Under the pieces are notes generated by a model. The model worked only from the letters and a program-made list of their open reading frames with translations. It made no database searches and had not been told where the DNA came from. The translations under genes and the position numbers were made by a program. A stretch of DNA of 64,000 nucleotides from Chytridium lagenaria (taxonomy: Eukaryota; Chytridiomycota; Chytridiomycetes; Chytridiales; Chytridiaceae), in the NCBI GenBank assembly GCA_025449115.1, contig JAHLKC010000043.1, positions 124,001 through 188,000 on the forward strand, given 5' to 3'. The stretch's first letter is position 1. Each line of letters starts with the position of its first letter. Positions 11,136-25,249 of the stretch are shown in pieces.

Positions 11136-12511
11136 ATGGAATTTGAGCTGGTGGCCGAGCTTAAGGGTGAGTCGGTCGTCAAAGCCAGGATGAATGGAAT
11201 TCACCCACGTCATTATCTGATACTGTCACCTACCTCTGTAGTTTATTTTAAAGGCTCTCACTTACGCCTTCTTTCGAACTTTCTTTCTTTTTTTGTTTTT
11301 GGCATGCAGGCCATGCCGATCGTGTCTGGCATCTATCATGGCACCCCGTCCATCTCATGCTCGTCTCATGCAGCGGCGATAAATCTATTCGAGTCTGGAA
11401 AAAGATGGGATCTCATGGATTTGCGTTGATGTTCTAGACGATGCACATAAACGGACCATTCGATCTGTTGCATTTGCACCAAATGGGAAGTCGATGGCGA
11501 GTTCAAGTTTCGATGCTACAACGGCGATCTGGGAGAGAACAGGGACAGGTAAGACCCTTTTTTATATCGCTGCTAATGTGTTTGTGTTGTCTTCTTTTTG
11601 GTAGCTTATGAATGCACGGCGACATTGGAGGGGCATGAGAATGAAGTAAGTCTGTTGCATGGTCATCGTCAGGTGCATTACTTGCTACATGCAGCCGTGA
11701 TAAAAGTGTCTGGATCTGGGAAGGTCTGATGTCATTCACTGCCGTCCGATATTGACTATATTTAGTCGTTGATGAAAGCGATTTCGAATGTCTCAGTGTT
11801 CTTCAAGATCACACTCAGGACGTAAAGATGGTAGCATGGCACCCAATGAGGAGGTTCGTGCCTTCAATACTATCTTAATCTTAATAATTTAATCAGCTTC
11901 TCGCATCTGCAAGTTATGATGACACGATCAAAATTTGGAGAGATGACAGTGATGACTGGTACTGCTCTGACACCCTCATTGGTCACGGTTCAACTGTTTG
12001 GGGTGTTGACTTCGACGCATCTGGTGATCGTTTAGGTAGGTATTATGTTACATAGTTCTATATGACGGATTTTTGACCTATTTGTCCAGTGTCTGTCAGT
12101 GATGACTGTTCAATGAGGATTTGGAAACGGGCTCAAGAAGCAAGGAGGCAAGACCCCAAATGGAATTGTGTCCAACAACTTGACAACTACCATAAGCGCA
12201 CTATCTATTCTGTTTCATGGTCAAAGACCAACGGGAAGATAGCCACAGCGAGTGGCGATAATACTGTGAAAATTGCGTCCACGGTACGATCATTTTATTA
12301 CACATACTTTTCCCACACTTTCTAATATTTTCTCATGCTTTTTTAGAATTCCGAAAAGGTGCACCTTCCTGCCGCAGAACTTGCTCAGCCACATGGTAAG
12401 AACGACATCAACTGCGTTTCTTGGTGCCCACTCCCAAACCACTCTGATCTTTTCGCAACGGCCGGTGACGACTCCGTCATTCGGATTTGGAGAATAAAAG
12501 AAAAAACATGA
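11136..12511 (+). CDS. CIAO1: Cytosolic iron-sulfur assembly protein CIAO1/Cia1 (WD40)
   Basis: Seven-bladed WD40 protein of the CIA targeting complex that delivers Fe-S clusters to cytosolic and nuclear proteins. Several DNA-metabolism enzymes are known clients. Exon 1 is 11136-11166, exon 2 starts at 11310. Blades seen in order: [132 protein letters not shown]; and [21 protein letters not shown]. One A is missing in the run at 11399-11403 ([17 protein letters not shown] needs it). The start is 100 bp from the metaxin-like start on the opposite strand, so the promoter is shared. Confidence 0.92.
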
Positions 12512-12934
12512 TCTCTTCAATGCAAACTCTCTATAAGCATATTTATTTCGTTATCTCACAGTGTCTAATTGTCCAAATCATCTGGCATTTATAATGGATG
12601 GCTCTCTGCCGCAGTTTTTTTTTTGGGGGAAGACTATTGCACGGCACCCACTGGCCACATTTAAAAGGAAGGCTAACAGCAGCGAAACAAGGCACTGACC
12701 TCCAATATCCCAGTCAATCGGTATTCCGACGATAGTATGTTGTGAAGAGCGTTTATGGCTTATGCTGATAGAGAGAGAAAAAATCTTTATTTGTAAATAA
12801 CAATATCATGTTGCGAAAGTGACGAGAATGATAGTTAAGGGAAGATGAAAATGTGTGATAAAAATAATCGTGCCCCTCCAACACCCAATAGCTCTGCGCA
12901 CATCCCTGACATAACACGGACCACAATATCAAAC
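12512..12934. other. Intergenic between convergent 3' ends
   Basis: 3' flanks of CIAO1 (+) and the CNNM-like gene (-). Contains T- and A-rich runs only. No gene seen. Confidence 0.5.
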
Positions 12935-15474
12935 TCAATCCAGCCTCTCTAAACTTCCTGTCCTCTCTGACACCTCAACATCAATGACTGTCTCAGACGG
13001 TGTTCTCGACCCTGAGCTCCGATGTGACGAATTATCAAGATCAAGGTAATTCGGTAAAAATTGTTGTCCGTCCACAACAATTCCGTCTTGGTCCCTCTCA
13101 ATCTTGACGAAAAGCACAGGAGACGTGGAGCTGGGTCTCGGTGCTGGTGGTGTCATTGGTTCAAGGCGTTCCGAGACTGATCCACTGCGAGACTTAATCA
13201 AGGGTCCTGCAGACTCGTCAACACCGGCACCATGAATCCTGAGTCCGGCAAGATCAGTGGGGGTTTAGTCCATATCTCTTCTTCAACGAGGAGAGCGGCC
13301 GGAACGAGGGGATCTTTCCTTCGCTTTGCACCCTTTACTCTAGGTGTCATAGGGTCTATAGTTGGTGAGCCGGTGTTGTTTGGGTGCAAAGCAGGTGATG
13401 GGTGGGTGCCGTAATTAAAGGAAGAGTGTGAAGAGCTAGAGGCACCCGTCACAGTGGGTGGTGTGAGAACTGTAGATAAAAGCGGTGTTGTCTCGGTCCG
13501 TGGCAGTGGGGGTGGCGATGAAGGTACAGGGCCCGGAACGTCGTCGAGGTTGGTCAAGTAAGGGCTGGCAGGAAGACTGCTTCCACCTGGGGTCTTAATT
13601 AACACTGCTGCTTTTGCTAGACGTCGCTCCATTTCATGAAAAGCACGCGCCACCTTAACTTTTCCTCCAACATCAACGTAAACGTCGGTTTCGTCTACAA
13701 TCTCCTGTCCAATCATCTCCTCAATGACGTCCTCTAATGTCACGATGCCGAGGGTGCGGAATCGTCTTGCGTTCAGAACGGGGGAGTTTGTAACCCAAAG
13801 AGGAGAGCTTGTAATGATAGAACCGACAGCGTTGTCCTCAATTGGAATTTCCTCAACCACAACTGCCATATGACCTAAAAACAAAACCCAGTCAGCAAAA
13901 AAAGTGTTTTAGAGCAAGTGTGGCGATGAAGAATGCTCCCGTAAAACTTACTTCCACCCTCCTCGAAAACGTGGAGGATTTCAAACAGAGGCGTGTCGCT
14001 TCGTATTCTTGGAAGACGACCGATGGGAACGTCCGCTAGAGGAGTAGCAGCGTCTGGGTCTAGCAAAACCAGCTGCTTCACCAGAACCACACCAATAATG
14101 TTGTCTCTGAACTGATTAAACACAGGAACTCGGGAATGACCGGCTTGAAGAAGCTAGAAAACAGGACGCGCATCAGCTTCATGTAAAAAAAAAAAAGGAA
14201 GAGAGAGAAAATAGCACAAAAGAAAAGGAGGGGTTAGGCAGCTTACATTGTGCATAGTCGGCCTATCCAATTTTGCACTAAGAGGAAGCATAATAACATC
14301 TTCCATGTGGGTCATAACGTTAACAACAGTCTTATCCCTGAGTTCGAGAACCGCACGCAAGATGGTCACTTCTTCCTCAGTTAATGGGCCATGATGATCT
14401 TCTCCGTGCATGGCACGAACTCCTTTAATTCTGTATGGAAAAAATAATTGATTAAAATAAAATGCTTTGATGGCACGAAAACTTACGAGCTCTCCTATAG
14501 ACGATAGCGCCTTTATGTCCTAAAACATAATCCAGGAGTTTAGCAATCGGGTAAGCGATGATATAAACAATCCAGATCATGATTCGTACGGGCATGCAAG
14601 GAATGCGCCAACTTGGAGACCATATCGTGCACACACGGCTTGTGGAATAATCCTGCAAGTACAAGATACATGAGCTACGTGCAAAAATAAAATAATCGAG
14701 GCTTACTCTCCAAAGACAACAATCAAAGCTGTAGAGAAGATAACAGCCTGGTAGCCTTCAAGGTCCAGAATTCCAAGCAGGACAGGTAAGGTCTCGTTGA
14801 CCACTGTGTTCGCAAGCAATAGAGTTACGAGTAGCAAGTGAGAGTCGCGACGGATAGGTGCTATCCTCTCCGCATACATCTTCTCCGTTGGTGTTCCTGA
14901 TTTCATAAGGATCGAGAGATTGGTTTCATCTGGAAAACAGGTAGAGGCACAGCATTAGACGCCTGTCTAGCAAAATATGATTTCAAGCAATAGCTAGCAT
15001 ACCGATACTCATCAGGCCAATAGTTAAGCCTGAATACGAGGCAAATTAATCATCAAACGTTAGATAAAAAAACGTTACTACAGACATAGTCAAGGAATGA
15101 GAATGACCTGCAAACATTCCTCCAAGAAGAACGAGAAAGATGACGAGTGCCATTAAGCTCCAATACTCCAGCGGATCCATAGGTTCTTTTGGATGCTTCG
15201 GCTTTGCCTTAGATTCGGATGGCCCACTATTCTTCGGTGGTAGGACTACAGGACAGTGGCAAGCCTTCTCGACTTCGACGAGATCATGTGCAGGCAGCGC
15301 CGGCACCTCCCACGCAGGTGCATTATCGGGCAAGATGAACCTTGCAACACGCTGATCAGATCCTGGCCATGGTAGAAGAATGCAGACGAGCGCCGTCAAC
15401 GCAATGATGATGGCGTAAAGTACAGTGACGGGAGGATGACATCCCGATGCCCTCCCCGCTCGTGTGATGGCCAT
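12935..15474 (-). CDS. CNNM/Mam3-type DUF21-CBS membrane protein
   Basis: Membrane protein of the ancient conserved domain family (yeast Mam3, animal CNNM), tied to Mg/Mn homeostasis. The N-terminus (15474 leftward) has a first hydrophobic segment (YAIIIALTALVCILLPW), a luminal loop, then the DUF21 region: LEYWSLMALVIFLVLLGGMF, LTIGLMSID, RRDSHLLLVTLLLANTVVNE, LPVLLG, and VYIIAYPIAKLLDYVLGHKG. A tandem CBS pair follows (HGPLTEEEVTILRAVLELRD, VMTHMEDVIMLP, AGHSRVPVFNQFRDNIIGV..LLDPDA, then GIVTLEDVIEEMIGQEIVDE). The C-terminus is a long Ser/Pro-rich tail. Exons are split by short introns at about 15095, 14930, 14680, 14480, 14250 and 13950. One base is missing in the G run at 13259-13263; correcting it extends the tail from 13198 to a stop at 12935. 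Confidence 0.85.
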
Positions 15475-15727
15475 TATCCACCAGCCGCAGCAACAATCCT
15501 AGTCCCAACGAGCTGTTGTGCTGTTTCTATCCCAAAAAAGGTACGTTTCGTTGTTTGGGTACGTGAAAACCCAAGACCCGCTGACAGGACGAACAATGAC
15601 AGAAAGAAAAAAAAGAAAGAAGATGGAAAGACGTTGTTTTTCTTGGACACAAAGAAAGTTATTAGATGGTGTTGTTGTTGCGCCAGGGTGCGTGCTATGA
15701 AAAAAGTACGGAGTGATAAAAATTTTA

Positions 15728-16859
15728 TTACGGTTCCTGTGGAAGGGATGAGGACGAAGCAGTCACCATTGCAAGGGGAGAGGATGCTCTCATACCCATT
15801 GCACGCACGGACGATGCTGATGGTGATGATGCGGATGCTGGTGAAGGCGATGGTAATAATGATGGTGAAGAAAATGATGCAACCGCGGATCCACTTCCTT
15901 TGACTGTCGCTCCTACTCGCGTAGAAGAAGCTCTCCACAGCAGGGACGCGAGATTGACGTTCACCTCAACCACAGAAACAATTGCAAAGGGATCCTCTGA
16001 ATTTGTTTTTTCGTGATCTTCGTAATCTCCAGCGAAGTCCGACGCCTGCGGCGGATCTTCCTCACCACCCATCAATCCGTTTAAATCCATCAGCCCAGGC
16101 CCTCCTCCTCCACCACCCATTCCACGCATTTCCGACCCATCTTCAACGACAGAGCGTGCAGGTAATCTGGTGGTCACTGATGGAGGTAGCAGGCCTACCC
16201 CAGATACTTCAGAACGCGAGACGGATTCTGACAGTCCTGTAAAGTGTGCTGATGCTGTACGAGAGTGTCTTGCTGTGCTTGGACGAAAACTTCCTTGCGA
16301 AGATTGGCGTGATGTTGAGGAGAGGCGAGGAGGGACGGATCGGAAAGAGAGTGAGCGCCATTTACTTCCGGACTGAGATGTTGAATGGATGATTAAGGCC
16401 CGAACGATTTGCATGAGAGCAATGAAGCAGTCTGTGAATATCAGAAAGGGTCCAGAGGGAGGATGTGCTGGAAGATGTTCAAAAAGTCGTTAGGCATGCA
16501 TGGAAATAAAGGCGATGTGGGAATCACAAGAAGGAGAACCACCCGCCATAACTCACTTTGTCCAAAAAAGTCGATAATAATCGGAGGCGGCTCGGGAATT
16601 GTGAAGTGTTTCACTATGAAGATGAGGTTGATGCCGACAATGTAGTAAATTGATCTTCTTAACGACTTGGTGACCATACCTGGTGACTGCGGCTGTTCAA
16701 ATAAGATGAAACAGTCAAATAAACTTCAGAATACAGGACAAACAAACGTACGAGCTGGGTCACCGCCCGCAGAAGGAGGGCGAACAAGCTGAAGTCCATA
16801 AGGTACATATAGACGAAATGGACATAGAGGATATGCTCAAGAGACCCTGGCAAACCCAA
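15728..16859 (-). CDS. DUF1746-like membrane protein (Dsc4-type), 5' end uncertain
   Basis: Exons on the minus strand: about 16851-16754 (SLEHILYVHFVYMYLMDFSL, then FALLLRAVTQL), an exon from about 16692 with PQSPGMVTKSLRRSIYYIVG, INLIFIVKHF and PEPPPIIIDFFGQ, and a last exon from about 16425 (NCFIALMQIVRALIIHSTSQ), ending in a Ser/Pro/Gly-rich tail with an acidic stretch and a stop at 15728. The pattern 'leucine-rich helix, DFSLF-LLLRA-TQ, hydrophobic segment, cytosolic tail' resembles fungal DUF1746 proteins, which include a subunit of the Golgi Dsc E3 ligase complex. That match is from memory of the motif and is moderate. No initiating ATG could be fixed. A further 5' exon probably lies between 16870 and 17010, where a Cys-rich hydrophobic ORF exists. 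Confidence 0.5.
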
Positions 16860-17023
16860 AAAGGAACGCGGTCAGACCAACAATAGGAAACAGCAGCAGA
16901 TGAGAAAGAGCATCTCAGGGGACGAGTGGTAGCCCTGAATAAGGCAACTGGATAAGGGATCCACATATGCATGGCTAACCTGTCACAAACAGAGGAGCAG
17001 CGATCATTCATAAATTTTTCCTT

Positions 17024-17675
17024 CTATTTGTTGGGGGTATCAGGTGCGAGTCCGTCTCGCAAGATTACAACTTCGGTGATCTCCTTAATATCACGCTCAA
17101 TGGCCTTGCCCCAATTCTCGGCATCCCCCAATTCCTGTCAAGGATAATGAAGAGAGAAAAAAAATGGGAGTCAGCATGATGAGTTGGGGGTTAAAAGAGT
17201 TGGAGTCAAGAGTGAATTCGCACCTTTAACGCGGAGTTTAGCTGGTTGACGAGCGACAGCCATTGTTTTGTCTGCTTTTGGTATCGTGCAGCAGAGCTTT
17301 GAAGCTTCTTTGCCTCAGCTTCAATGTCCTTTTGGTTCTGAAATGCCTGCGCCACCCTACAAAGAAACATATAAAAAGACAGTCAAACGTTCAGTTTCGC
17401 TTAGAAATTGCATACCTGATGTTAAGAGTTTCGGTTAGAGCATCAGTGACATCTGCTAATGCGTCCGTAGCATCAATGCGCAGCCTGTCTACGAGATGTC
17501 ACTTCAAGTTAAAGGAATGTTTTAAAGTTTAAGACGACCACACACGCAAAAAGGCGAGATGCGGCCACACACAAAATCCCGTTCTCTGCACGTCATAGGT
17601 ATTCCCTCACCTACCTCTTTCCGCTCTCAACGCGGTAGATGTAGCAACATGCTCCCTGAGTGCTCGTGAGAGCAT
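17024..17675 (-). CDS. BLOC1S1: BLOC-1 subunit 1 / GCN5L1 homologue
   Basis: Small helical protein of the BLOC-1/BORC endolysosomal complexes, with a proposed mitochondrial acetylation role in animals. Four minus-strand exons splice in phase without correction: 17675-17615, 17488-17416, 17356-17224 and 17134-17024, giving 125 residues, the same size as animal BLOC1S1. The start MLSRALREHVATS matches the family start. Later landmarks are DALTETLNIRVAQAFQNQKD, KQTKQWLSLVNQLNSALKEL and GDAENWGKAIERDIKEI, which correspond to the invariant L-N-x-x-V-A-Q-A and G-D-x-E-N-W segments. The start codon lies 114 bp from the PRMT1 start on the other strand, so the two share a compact promoter. Confidence 0.9.
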
Positions 17676-17789
17676 TACTTTTTCCTCTATCTGCTATGTA
17701 TTTATATAAAATTTGTTGCGACAAGTTCTCATATTACCTAGTTGGCTCGTCGTTCTTTTTTTTTTTTTTTTCTTTGTGAACTCAAAGTT

Positions 17790-19185
<1,396 letters not shown>

Positions 19186-20371
19186 GCCACAGGTGCAATC
19201 ATCATGACTGGCTGTTTGTGGGGATCGTCGGAGAAGTAAGGCATACTTTTGGCCTAACATGTACTGTGACATGAAATAAGATCTTATTATTTAAGTCGGA
19301 GTTTTATCCTCTCAACAACTCTTTTTCGACTGACATTCTGAAGAATGACTTATCCATCGAGAAGAATTAAAGAAAAGAAAGCTGTACGGCGGAGTTCCGT
19401 AAGACATTTGTGACGAGGCCCGACAAGCCCCACCCATCTCCTTCTGACCACCGTCGTCTGTGGAAGAGAAAAAACAGTGTGGGGGAAATAAGCGTCCTCT
19501 TAGCGGAGTGTTAAATGCCACGAAGCGGAGAAATAGGTTTGTGCTCTAGCGCAACCCCGCCGCCATAATATAAAAGATGTGGAGGTCGTCCCTCAATTTG
19601 CTCCAGTTTCAGAAAAAGATCTCTCAAGAACCTCTCACACTCATAATCATTAACCACCTCCAGCGAGTCGACGGCATCCTCCCCTCACTCCATCACTCAC
19701 ATTTGCATATAGTATCATCCTCATAAGGTCCCTTCCTTCATCTAACACATCCGGACAGACGTCAACCAGCCCCCTTGCTCCTTCCCGCCTGTCACTTTTT
19801 TGCCCGCCAAATTTTTGAATCCCGACAAGTGCCTCATCCAGTCAGTCAATCCATACCTATAACTTAAGAAGCATTCATCCCACCATCCGTCATTCCTTCC
19901 GCATACGCATCTACGCACGCACGCACATAGCCTCCATCACTCCTCCCCTCTTGAACCTCTTCCCTTTACTCTGCAACTTTGGACTTCTGCGCCACTTCTC
20001 ATTCATTCAACGCCAAACTCCCAATCGGCCGTCATCAAGCTTTTGCTTTGCTTAGGTTGATTATTTTTTCCTTTTTTCAAACTCGGTAGCCCGCCCGCAA
20101 GCATCCAGGCCCCGTCTTTTTTTCTTTTCTTCCAAAGTAAGTTTTTTAGCCCTAATTGCATGCTTGGATCTTTACCATTTCCCGCGTCTCCACCTGCCCC
20201 ACCCTTTCCATTTCCCTTTTTTTCTTCTCAGCTTCTGACTTTTGATTCCTGGGGTTCAAAGCTCCCTCAGCTCTCCCAACTCGCCTTTTGCAAGGTGATA
20301 GACCTATCGCTTCAAGAACGTTATTGCAGTCAAGACTTTCCCTTCCTCCTTCGCTTCACACTTCTGTAACA
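19186..20371 (+). promoter_or_regulatory. Long pyrimidine-rich leader/promoter before the coiled-coil gene
   Basis: No coding content was recognised in 1.2 kb. From about 19600 to 20370 the plus strand is strongly C/T-rich (CTCC, TTCC, CATC blocks, ACGCACGCACGCAC at 19914-19925), and T runs alternate with splice-like signals (AAAGTAAGT at about 20135; CTTCTCAG at about 20224). It probably holds the promoter and a spliced 5'UTR of the gene starting at 20372. Confidence 0.4.
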
Positions 20372-21766
20372 ATGACCGTTGTCGTTGGTAATGGCATGGG
20401 ATCCTACAACGCCGTGGATCAGCTGCAGCAAGAGATTCTCGACTTGTCTGACCACAACAAATCTCTCAAAAGAGAGCTCATTGAGCTTAGAAAGGTACAA
20501 ATATTAAGCTTCTCTTCTATCCCTCTTTCCCCATCTCACTTATTTGTCAGGAACGCACGGTTTGGCGCGAGACGCAGCGTCAAGCATCTCTGTTAGAATC
20601 GACATCAAGCCGATTGGCAGGCGATGTTGTTAGCATTCGTGCGGAATGCAACCGCTTGAGGAGAAAGAACGAAGAGATGGCCACTCAGCTTGAGCTCGAT
20701 GCGGCAGAGTTACAAGAAGCTCGAATACGTGGGTCAGAACGTGAGGCCCAGTTGATTGCCCAAGCCAAAGCCGATAGAGAAAAACTCAAAGGTATACACA
20801 GTTCTCGTTGTTGGTCATTTGTTTTGTAAGTGTTTTTTTGAAACTAATGCTTTCCTTTTTCAAGGCTACATGGCTTTGCAGTCTATTTCGGCTTCTTACC
20901 ATGACGATGAGTCAGATGGCCTAGTCGGTTCTTCTTCCGAGTCTAGCGAGACTGTGACGGTAAGAAAACTCTACTGTAAGTCTTTACTAACATCCTATTT
21001 AAAGAACCTTCAAGCCTTGTTAGCGGAGAAAGACTCCGTCATCTCACGTCAGAAGGAGGAACTTCGCGAACTTCGTCTCGTTCTGGAAGCCGTCGTCGCC
21101 CACGCTAACCAATGCGGAGGGTTTGACCGTCGTCCCTTCCAGTACAACGAGTTTGTTCAGATCCTCCGTTCCATGGCCGTTCAACCTCAAGAAGACTCCA
21201 GCCTCGACACCTCTTCCCCCGCCTCAAGTGTTCCCGAGCTTGATAGTCCTGTGTCAGACGATTGTGATTCTTATGGTCGCCTTACTCCAACCCCCGATAA
21301 CGTTCATATGACCGACAACGTTCATATGACCGACCCCGGCAATCACATGTCCTTTTGGAACCCGGATGAAGACGTGTCTGATCTTCCCATGGACCATGCC
21401 GACATGGACACTTCCTTTGACCCTACCACTCTCGTTGACGAGGTCTTCCTCCAACTCTCTGAAGCTACTCTTGCTCAAGAGCTGACCGCTGGCGGTGAGG
21501 TCATGCCCGAATTTACAACCACTCAAAGCTCGTACCTCCAATCGCGGCTGGCCGCGTATGGGTTGCGAACAGATGGGAACCGCAAGGCTCGCAAGAAGCG
21601 TCTCGATCGATTCAAGATGAACAAGAAGAAGGAGATAATGACTGGCCCTTATGATGAACCTGTTGAGCAGCGTTCCATGCCTTCCTCCAAAGACTTGACT
21701 TCTGTTGCAAGGCGACAACGCCAGCAGAGGACCTCAATCACTCCCTATTTCTCTGTTGACCGTTAG
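20372..21766 (+). CDS. Unrecognised coiled-coil protein with basic C-terminus
   Basis: Four exons splice in phase: 20372-20494, 20551-20791, 20865-20959, 21005-21766 (406 residues). Residues about 15-120 form heptad-rich coiled coil (LQQEILDLSDHNKSLKREL, then a second long helix rich in E, R, Q). A second helix (AEKDSVISRQKEELRELRLV) follows at about 155-175. After that come a Ser/Asp/Pro-rich linker, a doubled hexapeptide NVHMTDNVHMTD, an acidic stretch, and a basic patch (NRKARKKRLDRFKMNKKKE) that could be a nuclear localisation signal. I do not recognise the family. The layout would fit a cytoskeletal adaptor or a transcriptional cofactor, but no function is claimed. The start codon context (ACAATGACC) is good and no upstream in-frame ATG lies downstream of a stop. 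Confidence 0.75.
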
Positions 21767-22693
21767 AGTCCCCGACTTTTTTTGGTAGAGCGTGTTTTAC
21801 AAAGAAGTGTTTACTTCGGGTGCTTCCATACTGTTGTTAGTTTTTTGTTATTTTTGAGGCTGGCGTTTCCTCAGGGTAAAAAATATTACCCCTCTTCTTC
21901 CCCAGAAGATTTTACTTTCTACAATTACGGCATAAGGACCCATGTTTCTTGTGGCCTTATTTTTAAAGCTTTATTTTAGTTTCACACCCTTCCCCTCGAC
22001 CTGTCTTTACCTCCTCCTTCCATCCCTCCCTCCCCTTAATTTCGGCTTGGTGTACAGAAGTGCTCACTGAATAAACCTCATTAAAAAAATAAAACATTTA
22101 TATGTTACATATCTAAACGGTTATACCTATATACTCAAGGAGGAGTACTGCTGCCAGAAAGTTATTTTGCACAATATCAAAGCTGCCGTTTTAAACCCTC
22201 TGCGCTGAAGGCTTCGAGTTTGTAGCAAATAATGACCGGTTTATAACTATGAATATGCAAAAGCGGCAGAAATTCGGCAGACAATTAAACCGGCCATACA
22301 TAGATAAGCCTGTACCGATCAAATTAACAATCACACTTAAATAAAAAACATAGTTTCTAGTCGCTTATCCAAATAAATAACATAAATAGAATGGCAACCT
22401 CTTATCTAAGTACAGGCCTGGCTAAGCAAAGGTAGATATAAAAAAAAACAAGGGAAGGGAATGGAGATGAATTACAAGCTTAATGGCATTTCACTATCTT
22501 TCAAAGTGGGGAGAAACACAAAATCTGGGATCAATCTAAGCACAGATGCGTAGGGACAAGGTAATGGCCGCATTTAAATAGAAGAAGGGATGGGTAAGAA
22601 AAAAAATACAGGTATGGCACATTAAACTCAAGCCAAAAGAAATGATAGGAAGGCTTAGACTTGAAAGTATGGGGTCATCATAAATTGAAGCTT
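21767..22693. other. Intergenic between convergent genes
   Basis: 3' flanks of the coiled-coil gene (+) and the forkhead gene (-). AT-rich, with an A-rich stretch at 22083-22095 and AATAAA-like hexamers near 22070. No gene seen. Confidence 0.5.
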
Positions 22694-25213
22694 TCAAGAT
22701 GACAGCGACACTGGGAACAATGCCTTAAGAGAAGGCAGAGTGGTAGAGCTTGTCTGTGGCGTCGACACAGCCGAATTAGCAGCGGATTCCCTTGACGATG
22801 ACGGTCCTGACGACGTCAATCCGACTCCACGTGAGAGAACGGGGGAGCATCCGGGCAGTAAGGACAGCTTAGACGTGGCCGGTGACATCAAAGGTGTGAT
22901 GCGAAGGCTCGAATATCCACTCTGGGATGAGGGGTATGCAGACGATGAAGACGACGAGTTCGAGTAGTGTCCGTAATATGAGCCCATCATGGGGTCAGAG
23001 GTTTGCGACGTCATACTAGAGCGTCCAAGACCACCATCCATGATCGGCATAATCACGGATATGTGAGATTGAAGAGGGGTGGGCTTAGTAGACACCATAG
23101 GTGACGTGAGATTGGACGAGGGTCCAAGAGCAAGGAATCTTGAGGTTGTAGAGATAGAGCTCGACGACGACCGTGGAGAGCTCGGGACTGAGAAAGGCAG
23201 TCGATCATTTCCAGACTTGCTGTTGCCAAGACCGAAGTGCATCCCATTAGAGTTCGAATTCGTCACAACAATCTCCACTGAGGACAGAGTCCCTGAGGAT
23301 CCATCTCCAATTGAAGTAGCGGCCACCGAAGACAACCCCTGAATGGGAGAGTGGCGACTGGAAGCGTTGGCCGATGTTTTTGGGAAAGACATCGGCGATG
23401 CTCTGCTTACAGATGTGGACGACTGAACAGAGGAAAAATTACGCCCGCCCCCGTCTATCATTGAAGAGCCGAAGAAGGCGACGAATAGTTGCTACTTTTC
23501 CCACTATCTGTAACGCTCCTGCTTGGGCTCGATGCCGAAGAAGTAGGTGCGGATTGCTCTGAAATGCCAATGGCACTCTTGGCGTTGACGCCCAAGTCTG
23601 CTGCATAGACATCCCCTTTACAGAAGAGCTTCTGCCACCTGACCTTCCGTACATGCTCGGGTCACCACTCGACAAAAGAGAAGTTGGGACGACACCCCCG
23701 TCCGAGTCTCCTACAAGATTTGACACTGCCAACGCGTCCAATTCAGAGCTTGACGAAGCCGCCGCGATGGCCAATGCGTCCTTAAATCCATTTCCACTTG
23801 CTCCGGATACCCCCGCACCACCAACAGTGCCCCATTTGTAAATCGAATCCGAAGTATTAGATAAACCCGGGGTTGGAGGTGGGAGAAGACTGTTGGAGAT
23901 GGAGTACGCGGAAATATCCAAACCAACCCCACCGGCAGGCCTTGTCATTTGCGGAAGCTGTGATGGATTGCAAAAGCCATAGCTAGAAGACAAAGTGTGG
24001 CCTCGAGAGAAGTCCATGTTGCTCATCGCTTCTGCAGAAAACGGGGAGTTCGCAGGAAGGGCTTCCATCAGAGCTGAGCTCCGAGTAGGGCCAGTAATTG
24101 CCCAATTTGCGCGCTGGTCAATCTCAAGAGCAGGACGTTGGTAGAAGGCATTGCCGTTCATATCATGAGGCATATTTCTATAATCAGCCATGGCTGATAA
24201 TCGAGGGTTTGCATAATCTAATAAGGTATAATTGTCAGCGCCCAGCAGAAAACGAAAATATAAAGTAATAACGAAGTGCAGAACATACCATTGAGACTGT
24301 AAGGATTTCCGAAACCAAATGCACTGGACGAAGATGCCGCCTGACTAATAAGCGCTGCATCTCTTGCACTACCACTGAAATTACCCATCGCAGCACTAAG
24401 GTTCCGGTTAGAACCATGGGACCATTAGCTAAAATGTAGAAAAATGATACATTAGCATCGTTGGCATTTAACTTTCAAAAATTAGTAGTCTATGCAATAA
24501 CTTACCATTAGTAGACATAACATCTCTCTCGTTGCCTACAGATGCAGCAGGACTTGCAGAAGGCATAGATCCCCTGCTGCGCCTCGGCTTTCCAGGCCGC
24601 TGAAATTTACCATCCACTATCCAAGCTGGATGGACTGTCCAATAACACCCCTTTTCAGTTTTACGGCCAGATGAGCCTCGTGGGCCTTGACTTAATTTTA
24701 CAAAACATTCCTATATAGTAGGGCAGATACAAATCAGAGATAGATCAGCAACAGAAACTCACTAGTAAAACAAAATTTAAAAATAAACAAACCTGTAGAC
24801 TAAGGTTGTGCCTGACCGAGTTTTGCCATCTCGTGTCGGATTTATCGAATTCCTCGGGATAAGTGAGAACAAAATATGCAATAATGGTCGACAGCTGCGC
24901 CTTTTCTCGGGAGTTGACAAAATGCCGTCTGCGATTATAGTGGCATAGGTTCCTGTTCTTCCTTTTCTCATTAAATGATTCCCTCCATGAACTACACACC
25001 CGAATTCGATATCATATCATCCCCACCGCCTTGCTTTGACTCGCCGCTATCCCCACGCCCCCCAAACCATTCCCCCAATACCTGCACTTCTTGCACTGCC
25101 CATGGCCCTTGCGTACTCTGCAGCAGTGGCGACCCTTTTTGGCCTCTGGGCTCCGCAAGAATAGCGGGCCACGCGGCATTGAGATATGCTTGGTGCGGAT
25201 GTTGTTGCTGTTG

Positions 25214-25249
<36 letters not shown>

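Noticed and set aside
15474..15938. Minus-strand ORF of 154 residues with hydrophobic stretches
   Set aside because: It is a shadow of the Ser-rich tail of the DUF1746-like gene and the CNNM promoter region; simple-sequence codons explain the hydrophobic look.
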